A stretch of 64,000 bases of DNA from Gemmatimonadota bacterium (GCA_023249305.1 JAHFCU010000002.1:100584-164583), one strand, 5' to 3'; numbered from the stretch's first letter, positions 37,006 through 47,046 are shown. The notes: generated by a model from the sequence alone, not told the origin. Made by a program: numbers and translations.

Positions 37006-37565
37006 CGGTTCAGGGCCTCCCTCAAGAGCATCCGTGCGCGGTGCAACTGCGCCTTGCATCCCCCCGAGGTGACGCCGAGCATGCCGGCGATTTCCTCGTG
37101 GGTGTAGCCCTCCACGTCGTGCAGCACGAACACCTTTTTGGCTCCCGGTGGCAGGCCGGCGATGGCCGCCTCCAGGTCAATGCTAAGCCCGGGCACCGGG
37201 AGCGGCCGCGCGTCGCCGTATGACATCGCGTCCATGTCCTCGATGCCATCGTCGTGCCGCTCGCGCCGGCGCCGTTCCGATTGCCGGTCGTTGAGCACAA
37301 CGTTCACCGCCAGGCGGTGCAGCCACGTGCCGAACGCCGAATCACCGCGGAACTGCCCCAGCTTCTCCCACGCCCTGACGAAGACATCCTGCGTCAGTTC
37401 CTCGGCCCGCATCCGCTCGCCCACCATCCGGGCGCAGAGGGTGAAGACCTTGTCCACGTGGCCCCGATAAAGGCGCTCGAAGGCGCGTCGGTCACCGCGA
37501 GCGGCGAGGGCGACGTCGTCGGAGAGCGACGGCGTGAGGGTCACGAAGAGTGGGGAAGCCTGCAT
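37002..37565 (-). CDS. ECF RNA polymerase sigma factor
   Basis: FERLYRGHVDKVFTLCARMVGERMRAEELTQDVFVRAWEKLGQFRGDSAFGTWLHRLAVNVVLND; region 4 VEGYTHEEIAGMLGVTSGGCKAQLHRARMLLR. Confidence 0.95.
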   Translation of the reverse strand: MQASPLFVTLTPSLSDDVALAARGDRRAFERLYRGHVDKVFTLCARMVGERMRAEELTQDVFVRAWEKLGQFRGDSAFGTWLHRLAVNVVLNDRQSERRRRERHDDGIEDMDAMSYGDARPLPVPGLSIDLEAAIAGLPPGAKKVFVLHDVEGYTHEEIAGMLGVTSGGCKAQLHRARMLLREALNR

Positions 37566-37624
37566 CCGGTGTGCTGGTCCTCAGTGGTTCGCAGGATCAG
37601 ACAGAGGGATGCGATAAAAGGTTT

Positions 37625-37725
37625 GAAGGGGAAGGGTGCGGGGTGCGGGAGCTTGGTGCGGAGGAACGGGTGGGGTGAGGTCGTCCCCCCGCACCACGCC
37701 CCCGCACCCCGCCCTCGTCCCTCGA
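37625..37725. repeat. Dispersed foldback repeat copy
   Basis: gggtgcggggtgcgggagcttggtgcggaggaacgggtggg ... ccccccgcaccacgcccccgcacccc. Confidence 0.75.
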
Positions 37726-37799
37726 ATGTGTCAGACACCATCCGTCCCCACCATACGTATAGATGCTGTACAATTGTGTCGTCCCGAACGGGTGGAGCC

Positions 37800-38345
37800 A
37801 TGCTGATCATGCAGAACGCGAGGTCCACGAGCGCAGAGATCCGGCAGCAGGTGCAGAGCGCGGTGCAAGAGGCCGTGCAGGCGGCGCGGGCGGCGAAGGC
37901 GAACGCCGTGCAGGGCGGTCAGGGCGGCGCGCCTCGGGCGTCAACCGCGCCGCAGGCCCCTGTGGCGCTGCCGCCGGTTCCGGTCGGCGGCGGACGCGTG
38001 ATCATTGACCGTCAGGGCGATCGCACGGTGATCACGAGCGCTGCCCTGCCACCCGATGTGATTCCCCTCGCGAAGATGGCACAGGAGACGGCGCTCGGCC
38101 TGATGGGACTGCTTGCCGCGATGGTCATCCTTGGTCCGTTCGCGCGGATGATCGCGCGGCGCATTGACCGGCGGCCCGAGCTCAAGGCGGCTGGCGAGCA
38201 CTCGCAGGTGGTGCAGCAGCAGATCCTGCAGTTGCAGCAGAGCGTGGACGCGATGGCGGTGGAAGTGGAGCGGATCAGCGAGGCGCAGCGGTTCCAGACG
38301 AAGCTGCTGAACGAAGCGCGCGGCGGAGAACTCGGCGGGCGCTAA
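37800..38345 (+). CDS. Hypothetical protein, Ala/Gln-rich with TM and coiled coil
   Basis: GLMGLLAAMVILGPFARMIARRI TM; QQQILQLQQSVDAMAVEVERI coiled coil. Confidence 0.65.
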   Translation: MLIMQNARSTSAEIRQQVQSAVQEAVQAARAAKANAVQGGQGGAPRASTAPQAPVALPPVPVGGGRVIIDRQGDRTVITSAALPPDVIPLAKMAQETALGLMGLLAAMVILGPFARMIARRIDRRPELKAAGEHSQVVQQQILQLQQSVDAMAVEVERISEAQRFQTKLLNEARGGELGGR

Positions 38346-38399
38346 TGCGGAGGGCACAGACGCCGCGCAGACTGCGCCAAGCTCAGACCTCACTTGAGT

Positions 38400-40499
38400 T
38401 CATTCGCGGGGCTCGAAGAGGAGAAGGGCCAGCAGTCGCCTGCGGCGAAGTGCTGGCTGTTTGTCTTCTGGTGAATGGTCGAGCACGGCAATCGCGTCGA
38501 GGATCGCTTCCACAGATGCGAGACGCGACGCGACGGTGAGCACCCGCTCAACGCCAGCGCTACGGTGCGCGCTGATATTCGCCAGCGCTGCGGCAACTCG
38601 AGGTTGCAACGCGGCGCGCTGATTGAGCGGCGAGAGCCGCAGAGCGTCATCGAAGCGGCGTGCAATCATCGCGCGTATGCTGGTTGCGCCGCCGTGCGCT
38701 TGCGCCAACCGCGCCGAATCGTCAGCGCGCCGCCAGCGATGAATGGCTCTTCGTGCCTGACATACCCGCACCGGAAGCGGTGTCACGCTAGTTCCGCGCG
38801 TCACGTTCTGCAGGGCAATAAGGAGCCGCTCGTCGTTCTCCACGACGACGCTCCCGTCGCTCATGATGACACGCTCATGGCCGGACGCGTCGCGCACGAC
38901 TGCCACCCAGCCATTCGTGCCAGCACGCACGGCCGCCACGCGGGCAGCGCCGGCCGCGCCGTGCAACCATGGACGGGTAAGCGCGCACAGGGCTTCTCGC
39001 GTCCTGCCGGGGGCGATGCCGGCGTTCATCGCGACGCGTTTCTGAATCAGGCGTCTGGTCAAGGCAAGCGTGCGTGCCGCACCGCGCGGAGGTCGCACCG
39101 CGTAGACGGTGACCGCGTGGTGTGACGACCCGAGCCGCATCGCGCGACCTTCGCGTTGATCGAGCCGCGCCGGCGTCCATGGCTGGTCGAGATGCACGAT
39201 GACCGATGCGGCGCGCAGGTCGAGCCCTTCGCCCAGCAGCTCCGTACTCAACACGAGGCGTACTGGCATTCGCCCATCGCTTTTGATGCTCGACGCCAGG
39301 GCCACGAGCATGTCCTCGCGCCGCAGTCCACCGCCCGCTGAACGCACACCGCGCGCGGTGATGGCGACAACACCTCCGTCAAATCGCAGGGCGCGCCAGA
39401 GCGCGTCCACCGTAGCTGCGTACCGAGAGAAGGCGACAATAGTCGCCGTGGGATGCGCCGACAGCAGGTCGCGCAGCATGGCAGCGCGAGCCGTCGCGTC
39501 GTCATCACGGACCACCGAGAGCAGGGTGCGTAGGTGATCAAGCGCGCGGCGATGCCTCGCCAGCGTCGCGCGCGCATCCGGGACGCTGATGTGCGTCGGC
39601 GCCGCGACGAGTTCCGGGAACGTCAGTTGCGAAGACTCCGCCGTGGTCACCCAAGCGCGCAACTCGCGTCGCGTTGGCCAGCGCCCCGCCGCGAGCGCGT
39701 CGTCAATGGCCGCCGCGTGATGGAGCGCGCGTCGCACGCTGGCGTCGAGTGCCGCCACGCTCGAAGACCATGCGTGCGTAAACGTCATGCGCAGCAACGC
39801 GAGCGCCTCGCGTCCATCAGCCGCGGGGAGCGGCGGCGGAAGCGCACGCAGCAGTGAAGCAACGTTGGGAGTGGCCGGCGGCGCGAGCCAACGCAGGCGC
39901 GCGCGTCGCGGCAACAGCGTTCGATGCGCCTCACGTCGCACGACCAAGCACGCGAGCGTTTCCGCGCGCAGTGCACTGGCCGCGGAGCCAAGAAAGAGTG
40001 CGAACAGCGCGTCACGATCAGTCGGGCGATTGTGCACCGGCGTGGCCGAGAGCAGGAGTACCTGCTTGCCGATGGCGAGTGAGGCCGCATTTGCGTAACG
40101 CTGCGTGTGCGGATTGCGCAGGTGGTGCGCTTCGTCCACGATCAGGAGTGCCGCGTGGAACGCGACCGCTCGCCGGCTGAGGGTTTCTAGCGAGCACCAT
40201 TGTACGGGCACCGCCGCGAGTGCGGCGGAACGCAGCCACTGCGACTTGAGCCCGGCCGGGGCAACGACCACGACGGCGCCATAGCTGCGAGCGACGGCGA
40301 GAGCTGTATAGGTCTTGCCCATCCCGGGGGCATCGGCGAGGAGTGCACCGCCGTACGCGTGAAGCGCGTGTTGCAGCCGCTGCACGGCCTCGTCCTGATG
40401 CGGTCGAAGCTGAATCGCGCCAAGAAGCGAATCGGCATCAGCGGCGCTACGGACGATCGCTTCAGCGATGCGACGTCGGACGGCTACCAGTGCATCCAC
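38400..40499 (-). CDS. SNF2/DEAD-box-type superfamily 2 helicase
   Basis: Motif I ALLADAPGMGKTYTA; motif II LLIVDEAHHLRN; motif III LLLSATPVHN; VLSTELLGEGLDLRAASVIVHLDQPW; QREGRAMRLG. GTG start proposed (VDALVAVRRRIAE), overlapping methyltransferase end by 16 bp. Confidence 0.85.
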   Translation of the reverse strand: MDALVAVRRRIAEAIVRSAADADSLLGAIQLRPHQDEAVQRLQHALHAYGGALLADAPGMGKTYTALAVARSYGAVVVVAPAGLKSQWLRSAALAAVPVQWCSLETLSRRAVAFHAALLIVDEAHHLRNPHTQRYANAASLAIGKQVLLLSATPVHNRPTDRDALFALFLGSAASALRAETLACLVVRREAHRTLLPRRARLRWLAPPATPNVASLLRALPPPLPAADGREALALLRMTFTHAWSSSVAALDASVRRALHHAAAIDDALAAGRWPTRRELRAWVTTAESSQLTFPELVAAPTHISVPDARATLARHRRALDHLRTLLSVVRDDDATARAAMLRDLLSAHPTATIVAFSRYAATVDALWRALRFDGGVVAITARGVRSAGGGLRREDMLVALASSIKSDGRMPVRLVLSTELLGEGLDLRAASVIVHLDQPWTPARLDQREGRAMRLGSSHHAVTVYAVRPPRGAARTLALTRRLIQKRVAMNAGIAPGRTREALCALTRPWLHGAAGAARVAAVRAGTNGWVAVVRDASGHERVIMSDGSVVVENDERLLIALQNVTRGTSVTPLPVRVCQARRAIHRWRRADDSARLAQAHGGATSIRAMIARRFDDALRLSPLNQRAALQPRVAAALANISAHRSAGVERVLTVASRLASVEAILDAIAVLDHSPEDKQPALRRRRLLALLLFEPRE

Positions 40500-43400
40500 G
40501 TCAATAGGGGCTCGATGAGGGATGCGCTCACACGGAACGCGCGCAGCGAACACTCGTGGAGATCGGCGGGGGACAGCATGCTTCCGAGGCGCGCTGCGTG
40601 TCCGAGCGACGCGAGTGCATCGCGCGCCGCTGGCCATTCGCGCGGCAGGGGGAGCCGCGCCATGGTCCACCCCAGAAAGCGGTGATAGCGTCCGCGAGCA
40701 GGTTCGGCGATGGCGCCGAGCCATGCGACTGCCAGCGGTGCGTTGAGCCATGCGGCCAGTGCGTCGGCGTCCGCCTCGGTGGGCGCGCGCACGACGTAGC
40801 AGCTGTTGAGCGGCACCGTGTCGTCGTCGGGGGTGAGCACCACGGCACGCGGGGTGCGCCCCACATCGCCCCAGACCACGCGCCATGCGGGCGACGTGCC
40901 ATCGAGGCGGAACAGTGACCACCATCGATCGCGGAGGCGCGCGTCGGCACGCCGTTCGAGCGTCGGCCGCCAATGCGACAGCCAGCGCGCGGCGCGCGGC
41001 GGGAGCGTGCGCAGCGGTTGCAGAACGGCGTCGTGCGTCCAGACGATGGCGTGTGGCGCAGCGCGCGCGAGAAACGGCGCGAGATCCTCTCCGCGCAGGG
41101 CGGGGCGCAACAGCGTGCGCTCGATAAGCCCCTCGCGCTCGCCACTTCGGACCGCGCAGGTGGTCGCGCCCGATCGCGCGCGCCACGCCCCATCAGGCTG
41201 CACGACAAAGGCGTCGTTGCAGCCGCTCTTCACGCCGAGCAGCGGCCGCCCGAATGGCGTGTCGGCGAGCGGTATGCCGGCGGCGGCGAGTGCGTCGAAG
41301 GCCGCGCGCACCGGCGGCGGCAGCAGCAGCCAGGGCGCACCCTCGCTCGCCTCGAGTGCCAAGTGGCGGCGCGGTGTGCGCCAGCGCAACTCGACGTCGC
41401 GGCGCACCACGGCGCAGTTCACCGCTGAGCTCGTGGTGGCGTCAACGCCGCGAGCGTCACGCTCGCGTGCCCTATCACGCCGGACGACGACGGCGGCGGG
41501 ATACACCGCCGCGTCGAACAAGGCCCGGCCGGCCGAATAGTCTTCGCATGAGAGCACGGCAGTCGTGCGCGTAAGGAACGATCGCACGCCGCCCCCAGCG
41601 AGGCTGCGAAACAACTTCGCTGGCAGCAGCATCGCGATGACACCACCGGGTCGTGCGAGCGACACGGCGCGCTCGACGAACAGCGCGGCGAGGTCAGCCT
41701 GCATGCCGAAGCCGGTCATCGCGCCGCTCGCCGCCGCTCCCGCGCGCCACGCTGCGTTGCGCATCGACTCGTATCGTGCGCGCAGGGCCTCGCGCTCGTT
41801 GGGCGGAATGCGGTGCAATCGCACCCATGGTGGATTGCCGACAATGAGATCGAAGCCGCCGCGCCGCGCGACGTCGCCGAAGTGCGATGCAAACCCGAAT
41901 GGCACGGCGCCGCCGGCGCGGAGCGCCGCGAGCGCGCGGCCGAGCCCCTGCGCGCCGCGCCGCCAGTCCGCCAACACCGCGCGCTCGGTGGCCGTGGCCA
42001 CGCGGCGCCCGCCGAACAGGTCGCGGCCGCGCAACGTGCAGAGCAAGTCACGCCGCTTCACGCGCGCTGTCTCAAGCCGTGCGCGCAGCGCCTCGACCGC
42101 CAGGCCGCGCTCGGCGCGATCAAGCGCGCGCTGGAACGTGTGCTTGCGCCGGCCCGTAGCGCGCGCGTAGCGCTCACGCAGGCGCATCACCCCCGCGTCA
42201 TCACCGCTGGTGACGTCGAACGCCGGGCCCGCGAGCGCGTCGGCGCAGTGAATATGCCGGTCGAGGTTGGGAAGCGGCGGCACACAAAACGGATCGCGCT
42301 CGGGACTGTCCACGACCACCGATAGCCACAGGCGCAGCTCGCACAACCAGACGGCGGTTGGATTGATGTCCACACCGAAGATCGAATGTGCCAGCACCGC
42401 GCGCCGCCGCGCATGCTCCGGACGATCATCGTTCGCTGCGGCGAGCAGTCGCGACACCTCGGCCATCGCGTGCACGAGAAACGCGCCGGTACCGCAGGCC
42501 GGGTCAAGGATGCGCAGGTCAGTGAGTACAGCCCGCAGCTGCACCGCATCGGCGGCGCGCGCCACGTGACCGCCGCGCGCCTCGTCGAGCACGGCACGTT
42601 CCGAGGCACTCGCAAACGTCGCGTCCAGCGCGAGGTCAGTCACATGGTGAATCATCGCGGGCGGTGTGTAGAACGCCCCGGTACTCCGCCGCTCGTCCGA
42701 CGCCATCAGCGACTCGAAGGCGCGGCCGAGCATTTCGGGATTCACCGCGGCCTCAGCAAACTCCGCCGAACCTTCATGCGCTGTCACGCGGTATCGCGCG
42801 AGCAGGTCGCCCACGACGCGAGCAATATCGACGTCCGCAAACCGCAAGGCGCGATGCTTCTTTTCCAAGACGTCACGCGTGAACAGTCCGCCGTTCAGGA
42901 ACGGCAGCCGGCCGAACGCACGCGCCGCCGGGGCGCGCCGCGACATCGGCGCATTGAGGGTGCCGAAGAACAGCGGCTCAAGGAGTGCGCGATGCAGATT
43001 ATCGCCGCGGGCTGCCACCTGTCGCGACAGAAAGGCACGGTCTCCGTCGAGCCATCCTTTTGCCTCGAGAAACGCGAGGAAGAGCAGGCGCGACACACAG
43101 CGCAACGCGAGCGCCCTGCGCGCCTCGCCGGGCGCGTTGCCATGCGCGCCTTCGCTGAGGGCGTGCACCGCGTGTTCGAGGTCGCGGTAGAATCGCCGTG
43201 TCAGGGCGTCGCGGCCGAGCGTCTCGCGCCAGCGCAAATGCGTGTCGAGATCACTCTCGCCGCGCGCACCTTCGAGTGCGGCGAGGGACTCGGCGTCGCC
43301 TGGTCGCACCGCCTGCGGATCGACGAGCAAGGCAGCGGCGGCGCTCGCGCCGCCAGGCGCGGGAACGACAATGACCAGTTCACCGCCTCGGTGTGCCGCG

Positions 43401-43693
43401 AGCACCAGCCAGAGCAATTCAGGGGCACGCGTCGCGAGGCGACGGCCCGCGCGGCCCGCGGTGTCGCCAAGTCCGCATGACGGCGGCAGGTCGAGCAGCA
43501 GCGCCCGCAGGGTGCCCGGCCCCTCGGCGACCTCCGCACGCCGCACCTGCTCATCTAGTCCGAGGCGGCGCGCCGCATCCGCATCGAGATTGCCGGCCGG
43601 CGCATGAAAGCCAAGGGCGCGCAGCAGCGCGACCCGGCCGCGACGGTCAACAGCACGCTGTAGAAGCAGCGCGGCATCGGCGACAGTGAGCAC
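40484..43693 (-). CDS. Eco57I-like N6-adenine DNA methyltransferase (type IIG-like; nuclease domain not recognised)
   Basis: Motif I RILDPACGTGAFLVHAMAEV; motif IV LIVGNPPWVRLHR; RRSTGAFYTPPAMIHHV; TaqI-like C-terminal region GVKSGCNDAFVVQ. Confidence 0.9.
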   Translation of the reverse strand: MLTVADAALLLQRAVDRRGRVALLRALGFHAPAGNLDADAARRLGLDEQVRRAEVAEGPGTLRALLLDLPPSCGLGDTAGRAGRRLATRAPELLWLVLAAHRGGELVIVVPAPGGASAAAALLVDPQAVRPGDAESLAALEGARGESDLDTHLRWRETLGRDALTRRFYRDLEHAVHALSEGAHGNAPGEARRALALRCVSRLLFLAFLEAKGWLDGDRAFLSRQVAARGDNLHRALLEPLFFGTLNAPMSRRAPAARAFGRLPFLNGGLFTRDVLEKKHRALRFADVDIARVVGDLLARYRVTAHEGSAEFAEAAVNPEMLGRAFESLMASDERRSTGAFYTPPAMIHHVTDLALDATFASASERAVLDEARGGHVARAADAVQLRAVLTDLRILDPACGTGAFLVHAMAEVSRLLAAANDDRPEHARRRAVLAHSIFGVDINPTAVWLCELRLWLSVVVDSPERDPFCVPPLPNLDRHIHCADALAGPAFDVTSGDDAGVMRLRERYARATGRRKHTFQRALDRAERGLAVEALRARLETARVKRRDLLCTLRGRDLFGGRRVATATERAVLADWRRGAQGLGRALAALRAGGAVPFGFASHFGDVARRGGFDLIVGNPPWVRLHRIPPNEREALRARYESMRNAAWRAGAAASGAMTGFGMQADLAALFVERAVSLARPGGVIAMLLPAKLFRSLAGGGVRSFLTRTTAVLSCEDYSAGRALFDAAVYPAAVVVRRDRARERDARGVDATTSSAVNCAVVRRDVELRWRTPRRHLALEASEGAPWLLLPPPVRAAFDALAAAGIPLADTPFGRPLLGVKSGCNDAFVVQPDGAWRARSGATTCAVRSGEREGLIERTLLRPALRGEDLAPFLARAAPHAIVWTHDAVLQPLRTLPPRAARWLSHWRPTLERRADARLRDRWWSLFRLDGTSPAWRVVWGDVGRTPRAVVLTPDDDTVPLNSCYVVRAPTEADADALAAWLNAPLAVAWLGAIAEPARGRYHRFLGWTMARLPLPREWPAARDALASLGHAARLGSMLSPADLHECSLRAFRVSASLIEPLLTWMHW

Positions 43694-43784
43694 GCGCGCA
43701 CGCTACGGCGACCGCGAGCACAGGCCGTCACCGCATTCGTGCGCATCCAGTCAATTGCGTGCGGAGCTTCGCACGGCATCGCCG

Positions 43785-44423
43785 CTACAGCAGCGACTCA
43801 ATCTCCGTCAGCGTCTCCACGAGATGCGTCGGCTTCGCCGATTCCATCGCCGCGCGGTCGTAGGGCCCGCTCAACACCCCGATCGTCCGCACCCCCGCCG
43901 CGTGCCCCGCGATCACGTCGTACGGCGAGTCGCCGATGAACCACGCGTGGTTCGCCGTCGCGCCGAGCCGCTCGAGCGCAATCAGCACCGGCTCGGGGTC
44001 TGGCTTGTGCTTCTCCGTCGCCTCGATGCCGATCAGCGCGCCAAAGCAGTCCGTCACGCCGATGTAATCGAGGCTGCGGCGAATGCCCGCCTCGACCTTC
44101 GAACTCACGATCGCCATCGCATGCCCGCGCTCATGCAACCGCCGGATGAGATCCACGACGCCCGGATACGGCGCCACAAGCCGGTCGTGATGCGCCACCT
44201 GATACGCGCGATATCGGTCCCACAGGAACTTCACGTCGTCCTCGTCGTGCGCCCAGCGCCGCAGCATCGGCGCCAGCGGCGTGCCGATGAGTGCCACCCA
44301 CTCCTCGCGCGACGGCCGCGGCCCCTCCCGCCCATCAAACGCATGCTCGGCGGCCTGCACGATCAGTTCGATCGAATCAACGACGGTGCCGTCGAGGTCG
44401 AACAACAGGGCGGGGGTGGTCAC
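43785..44423 (-). CDS. HAD family hydrolase (phosphoglycolate-phosphatase-like)
   Basis: ALLFDLDGTVVDSIELI; GHAMAIVSSKVE; AWFIGDSPYDVIAGHAAGVRTIGVL. Confidence 0.92.
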   Translation of the reverse strand: MTTPALLFDLDGTVVDSIELIVQAAEHAFDGREGPRPSREEWVALIGTPLAPMLRRWAHDEDDVKFLWDRYRAYQVAHHDRLVAPYPGVVDLIRRLHERGHAMAIVSSKVEAGIRRSLDYIGVTDCFGALIGIEATEKHKPDPEPVLIALERLGATANHAWFIGDSPYDVIAGHAAGVRTIGVLSGPYDRAAMESAKPTHLVETLTEIESLL

Positions 44424-44439
44424 GAAAGAAAGATAAGAC

Positions 44440-44575
44440 GGGGACGGGGAGGGGTGCGGGGGCTCAGAAGGAGGAACGAGTGGAGCGAGGAGGATGAGAA
44501 ACGAGGCCTCCTTCCCGCTCCTCGTTCATTCACCCGTCCCCCCGCACGAAGCCCCCGCACCCCGCCCGCTTCACC
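44440..44575. repeat. Dispersed foldback repeat copy
   Basis: ggggtgcgggggctcagaaggaggaacgagtgg ... cacccgtccccccgcacgaagcccccgcacccc. Confidence 0.75.
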
Positions 44576-45722
44576 CCGCTCGATACTCCCGTTCCTTCCA
44601 CCGCACTCGATCTCCCTTCCACGCCGCCTTGGCGAAAATCCATGCCGTCACCGCCGCCCCCAATGGATGTAGCAGTGCGTACCAGAGCGGAATGCGAAGC
44701 ACCCACACCGTCGGCAGCGTCCATAGCACCGACGCGCCGTACGCCACCGCGCCGAATGTTGTCCAGAACGTTGGCACCACGCCAAGTAAACCGAATACCA
44801 GAGCCGCGAACGGCACGAGGTGCGGCAGCGCCGAGAACGGCATCAAGAGCCGCATCCCACCTTGGAGCACCGGGTGCTCAGGCAGTAGATAGCGCCCTCC
44901 GGCCCAGGCATTCTTCGTCCATCCCTCGATGATCTCGCCGAGCGAGCTGTACATCCGCGTGGAGAGTTGATCGAGTCCCGCCACGATGTGCACGCGCTTA
45001 CCGGCGGCGCACCACTGCTGTGCGATCATCAGGTCTTCGGCGACGAACTGGCGCACGGCCTCGTGTCCGCCCAGCGCGACATACACGTCACGGCGCACGA
45101 GGTAGCACTGCCCGTTCGCGATCTTCGAGCGCGGACGCGTCGAATTCGATACCGCGTTGGTGCCGCCGAATGTCGAGAACAGCACGGCGAACATTGTGGG
45201 CTGGACGACGCGCTCCCAGAATGAGACGAGGTCCTGCCGCCCCAGAACGGAGAGCAGGTCGCTCTGCCGGCGGCGCATTGCGTTGATGCCGCGCAACAGC
45301 AGATCCGGCGCGTGCCGCGTGTCGGCGTCGGTAAAGAGCAACACATCGCCGTGCGCATGTTTGGCGCCCACGTGGCATGCCCACTGCTTGCCGAACCACC
45401 CCGTTGGCAGCGGGGGCGGATCAATCACCTGAAAGCGCTCGTCGCCCGCGCCCGCCGCGCGCGCCAGTTCCCCCGTGCCGTCGGTGGAGTGATCATCCAC
45501 CACGATGAGTTCACAGCGCGGATATGTGGTGCTCAATGCCGCACGCACGAACTCGGAGATATGCCGCGCCTCATTGCGCGCCGGGCAAATGATGCTGATG
45601 AGCAGCGCGTCCGCGGGTGGCGTATCCGGCTCGTCTCGCAGATACGTAGAGCGCGAAAGCCGCCAGAATCCGATGGCCGGTACCACGATCCACGGCAGCG
45701 CGAGCGCATACGGCGAGATCAT
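44571..45722 (-). CDS. Family 2 glycosyltransferase, membrane-associated
   Basis: ISIICPARNEARHISEFVRAALSTTYPRCELIVVDDHSTDGTGELA; DVLLFTDADTRH; C-terminal TMs. Confidence 0.92.
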   Translation of the reverse strand: MISPYALALPWIVVPAIGFWRLSRSTYLRDEPDTPPADALLISIICPARNEARHISEFVRAALSTTYPRCELIVVDDHSTDGTGELARAAGAGDERFQVIDPPPLPTGWFGKQWACHVGAKHAHGDVLLFTDADTRHAPDLLLRGINAMRRRQSDLLSVLGRQDLVSFWERVVQPTMFAVLFSTFGGTNAVSNSTRPRSKIANGQCYLVRRDVYVALGGHEAVRQFVAEDLMIAQQWCAAGKRVHIVAGLDQLSTRMYSSLGEIIEGWTKNAWAGGRYLLPEHPVLQGGMRLLMPFSALPHLVPFAALVFGLLGVVPTFWTTFGAVAYGASVLWTLPTVWVLRIPLWYALLHPLGAAVTAWIFAKAAWKGDRVRWKEREYRAG

Positions 45723-45789
45723 CGGACCTGCGCGCAAACCAGCCGCGTGGCACCGCGCACCGTGGGTACGCGCGCGTTCATCGAGCGCG

Positions 45790-47046
45790 TCACACGCCCA
45801 ACGCCGGCGGTTCCTCCGCCTCGCGTTCACCCCGCGCAAGCACCACCGCCGCGCTCAAGTGCCCGGTCGTATTGGTCGTCGTGCGGAACATGTCGAGGAT
45901 CGTGTCCACGCCGAGCAAAATGCCAATCCCTTCCACCGGGAGGTGCACGACCATCAGCACCGGTACCATCGCGACGATCGAGCCGCCGGGAATGCCCGGC
46001 ACCGAGAACGACGTCACGAGCGCGGTGGCGGTGATCGCGGCCATACCATCGGGGCCGACCTCGATGCCATAAAGCCGCGCGATGAAGAGCGCGCCGAGGA
46101 TCTGCCCAACGCCCGCGCCAGGGCGGAACGTCGACGCCGCCAGCGGAATGAGGAAGCCGTGAATGGATGCCGGCAGCTTCATCCGGTCGCGTGCCACCTC
46201 GATCATCGCCGGGAGCGCGGCCATGGACGACCGCGCGCTGAAAGCCACCGCCTGCGGCGCCAGCCACGCCCGCACAAAGAGCGATGTCGGCACGCTGCCG
46301 AAGAACGCGGCCGCCGGATACAGAATCGTCGCGCAATACAGCACGCTCACGCCGCAGACGATCACCGTATACCCCGCGAGCGCACCCACCGCCGAGAGCC
46401 CAAGCTTCGCGGCGAGCGGCACCGCGAGGGCGAAGACGCCATACGGCGCGGTGTCAATGACCCACCGCACCATGCGCAGCGTCGCGTTCTGCACCGCTTC
46501 GACCATCGTGATGAACGACGCTCGGCGCGCCGCATCCACGCGCGTGATGGCGATGGCGAATGCCAGCGTAAACGTGATGAGCGGGAGCATCGCGCCATCA
46601 GCCGCGGCCTTCACCGGATTCAGCGGCACGAGGTCAATGAACCACTGTGCGACCGTCGGCATCGAACCGGGAGGCGCGCCTGCCGTGCTCGCCGTCGCGC
46701 GCAGAGCCGCCACCGCGGTTGGATCGAGCGTGATGCGCGCCATCAGCGGCGCTCCGACCAGGATCGCCATCACCGCGGCGATCGTCGTCGCAACGATGAA
46801 GAACGTCAACGCGCGCCCGCCGAGCCGGCCGATGGTCGCCGGATTCGGCGCAAGATTCACGCCGACGATGAGGCTGCTCATCACGAGCGGAATGACCGTC
46901 ATCCGAATGGCGGCAATCCACATCGTTCCAAGTGTCTCGAGCACGCGCGCAGCCGGGGCGAGGAACTCGGCGTTGCCGCCCGCGATGACGAGTCCCACCG
47001 CGAATCCCGCGGCGAGGCCGAGGAGGACCTTGAGGGCAAATGGCAT
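45790..47046 (-). CDS. Dicarboxylate/amino acid:cation symporter (SDF family)
   Basis: RMTVIPLVMSSLIVGV; TSFSVPGIPGGSIVAMVPVL; DTILDMFRTTTNTTGHL. Confidence 0.92.
   Translation of the reverse strand: MPFALKVLLGLAAGFAVGLVIAGGNAEFLAPAARVLETLGTMWIAAIRMTVIPLVMSSLIVGVNLAPNPATIGRLGGRALTFFIVATTIAAVMAILVGAPLMARITLDPTAVAALRATASTAGAPPGSMPTVAQWFIDLVPLNPVKAAADGAMLPLITFTLAFAIAITRVDAARRASFITMVEAVQNATLRMVRWVIDTAPYGVFALAVPLAAKLGLSAVGALAGYTVIVCGVSVLYCATILYPAAAFFGSVPTSLFVRAWLAPQAVAFSARSSMAALPAMIEVARDRMKLPASIHGFLIPLAASTFRPGAGVGQILGALFIARLYGIEVGPDGMAAITATALVTSFSVPGIPGGSIVAMVPVLMVVHLPVEGIGILLGVDTILDMFRTTTNTTGHLSAAVVLARGEREAEEPPALGV

Noticed and set aside
37254-38345. Long plus-strand ORF starting at 37254
   Set aside because: The first ~180 codons are antisense to the sigma factor and cross the foldback repeat; true start taken as ATG 37800.
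38400-43693. Complete DISARM or BREX locus
   Set aside because: Only methyltransferase and helicase present; drmA/B/C, pglZ, brxC etc. are not adjacent.
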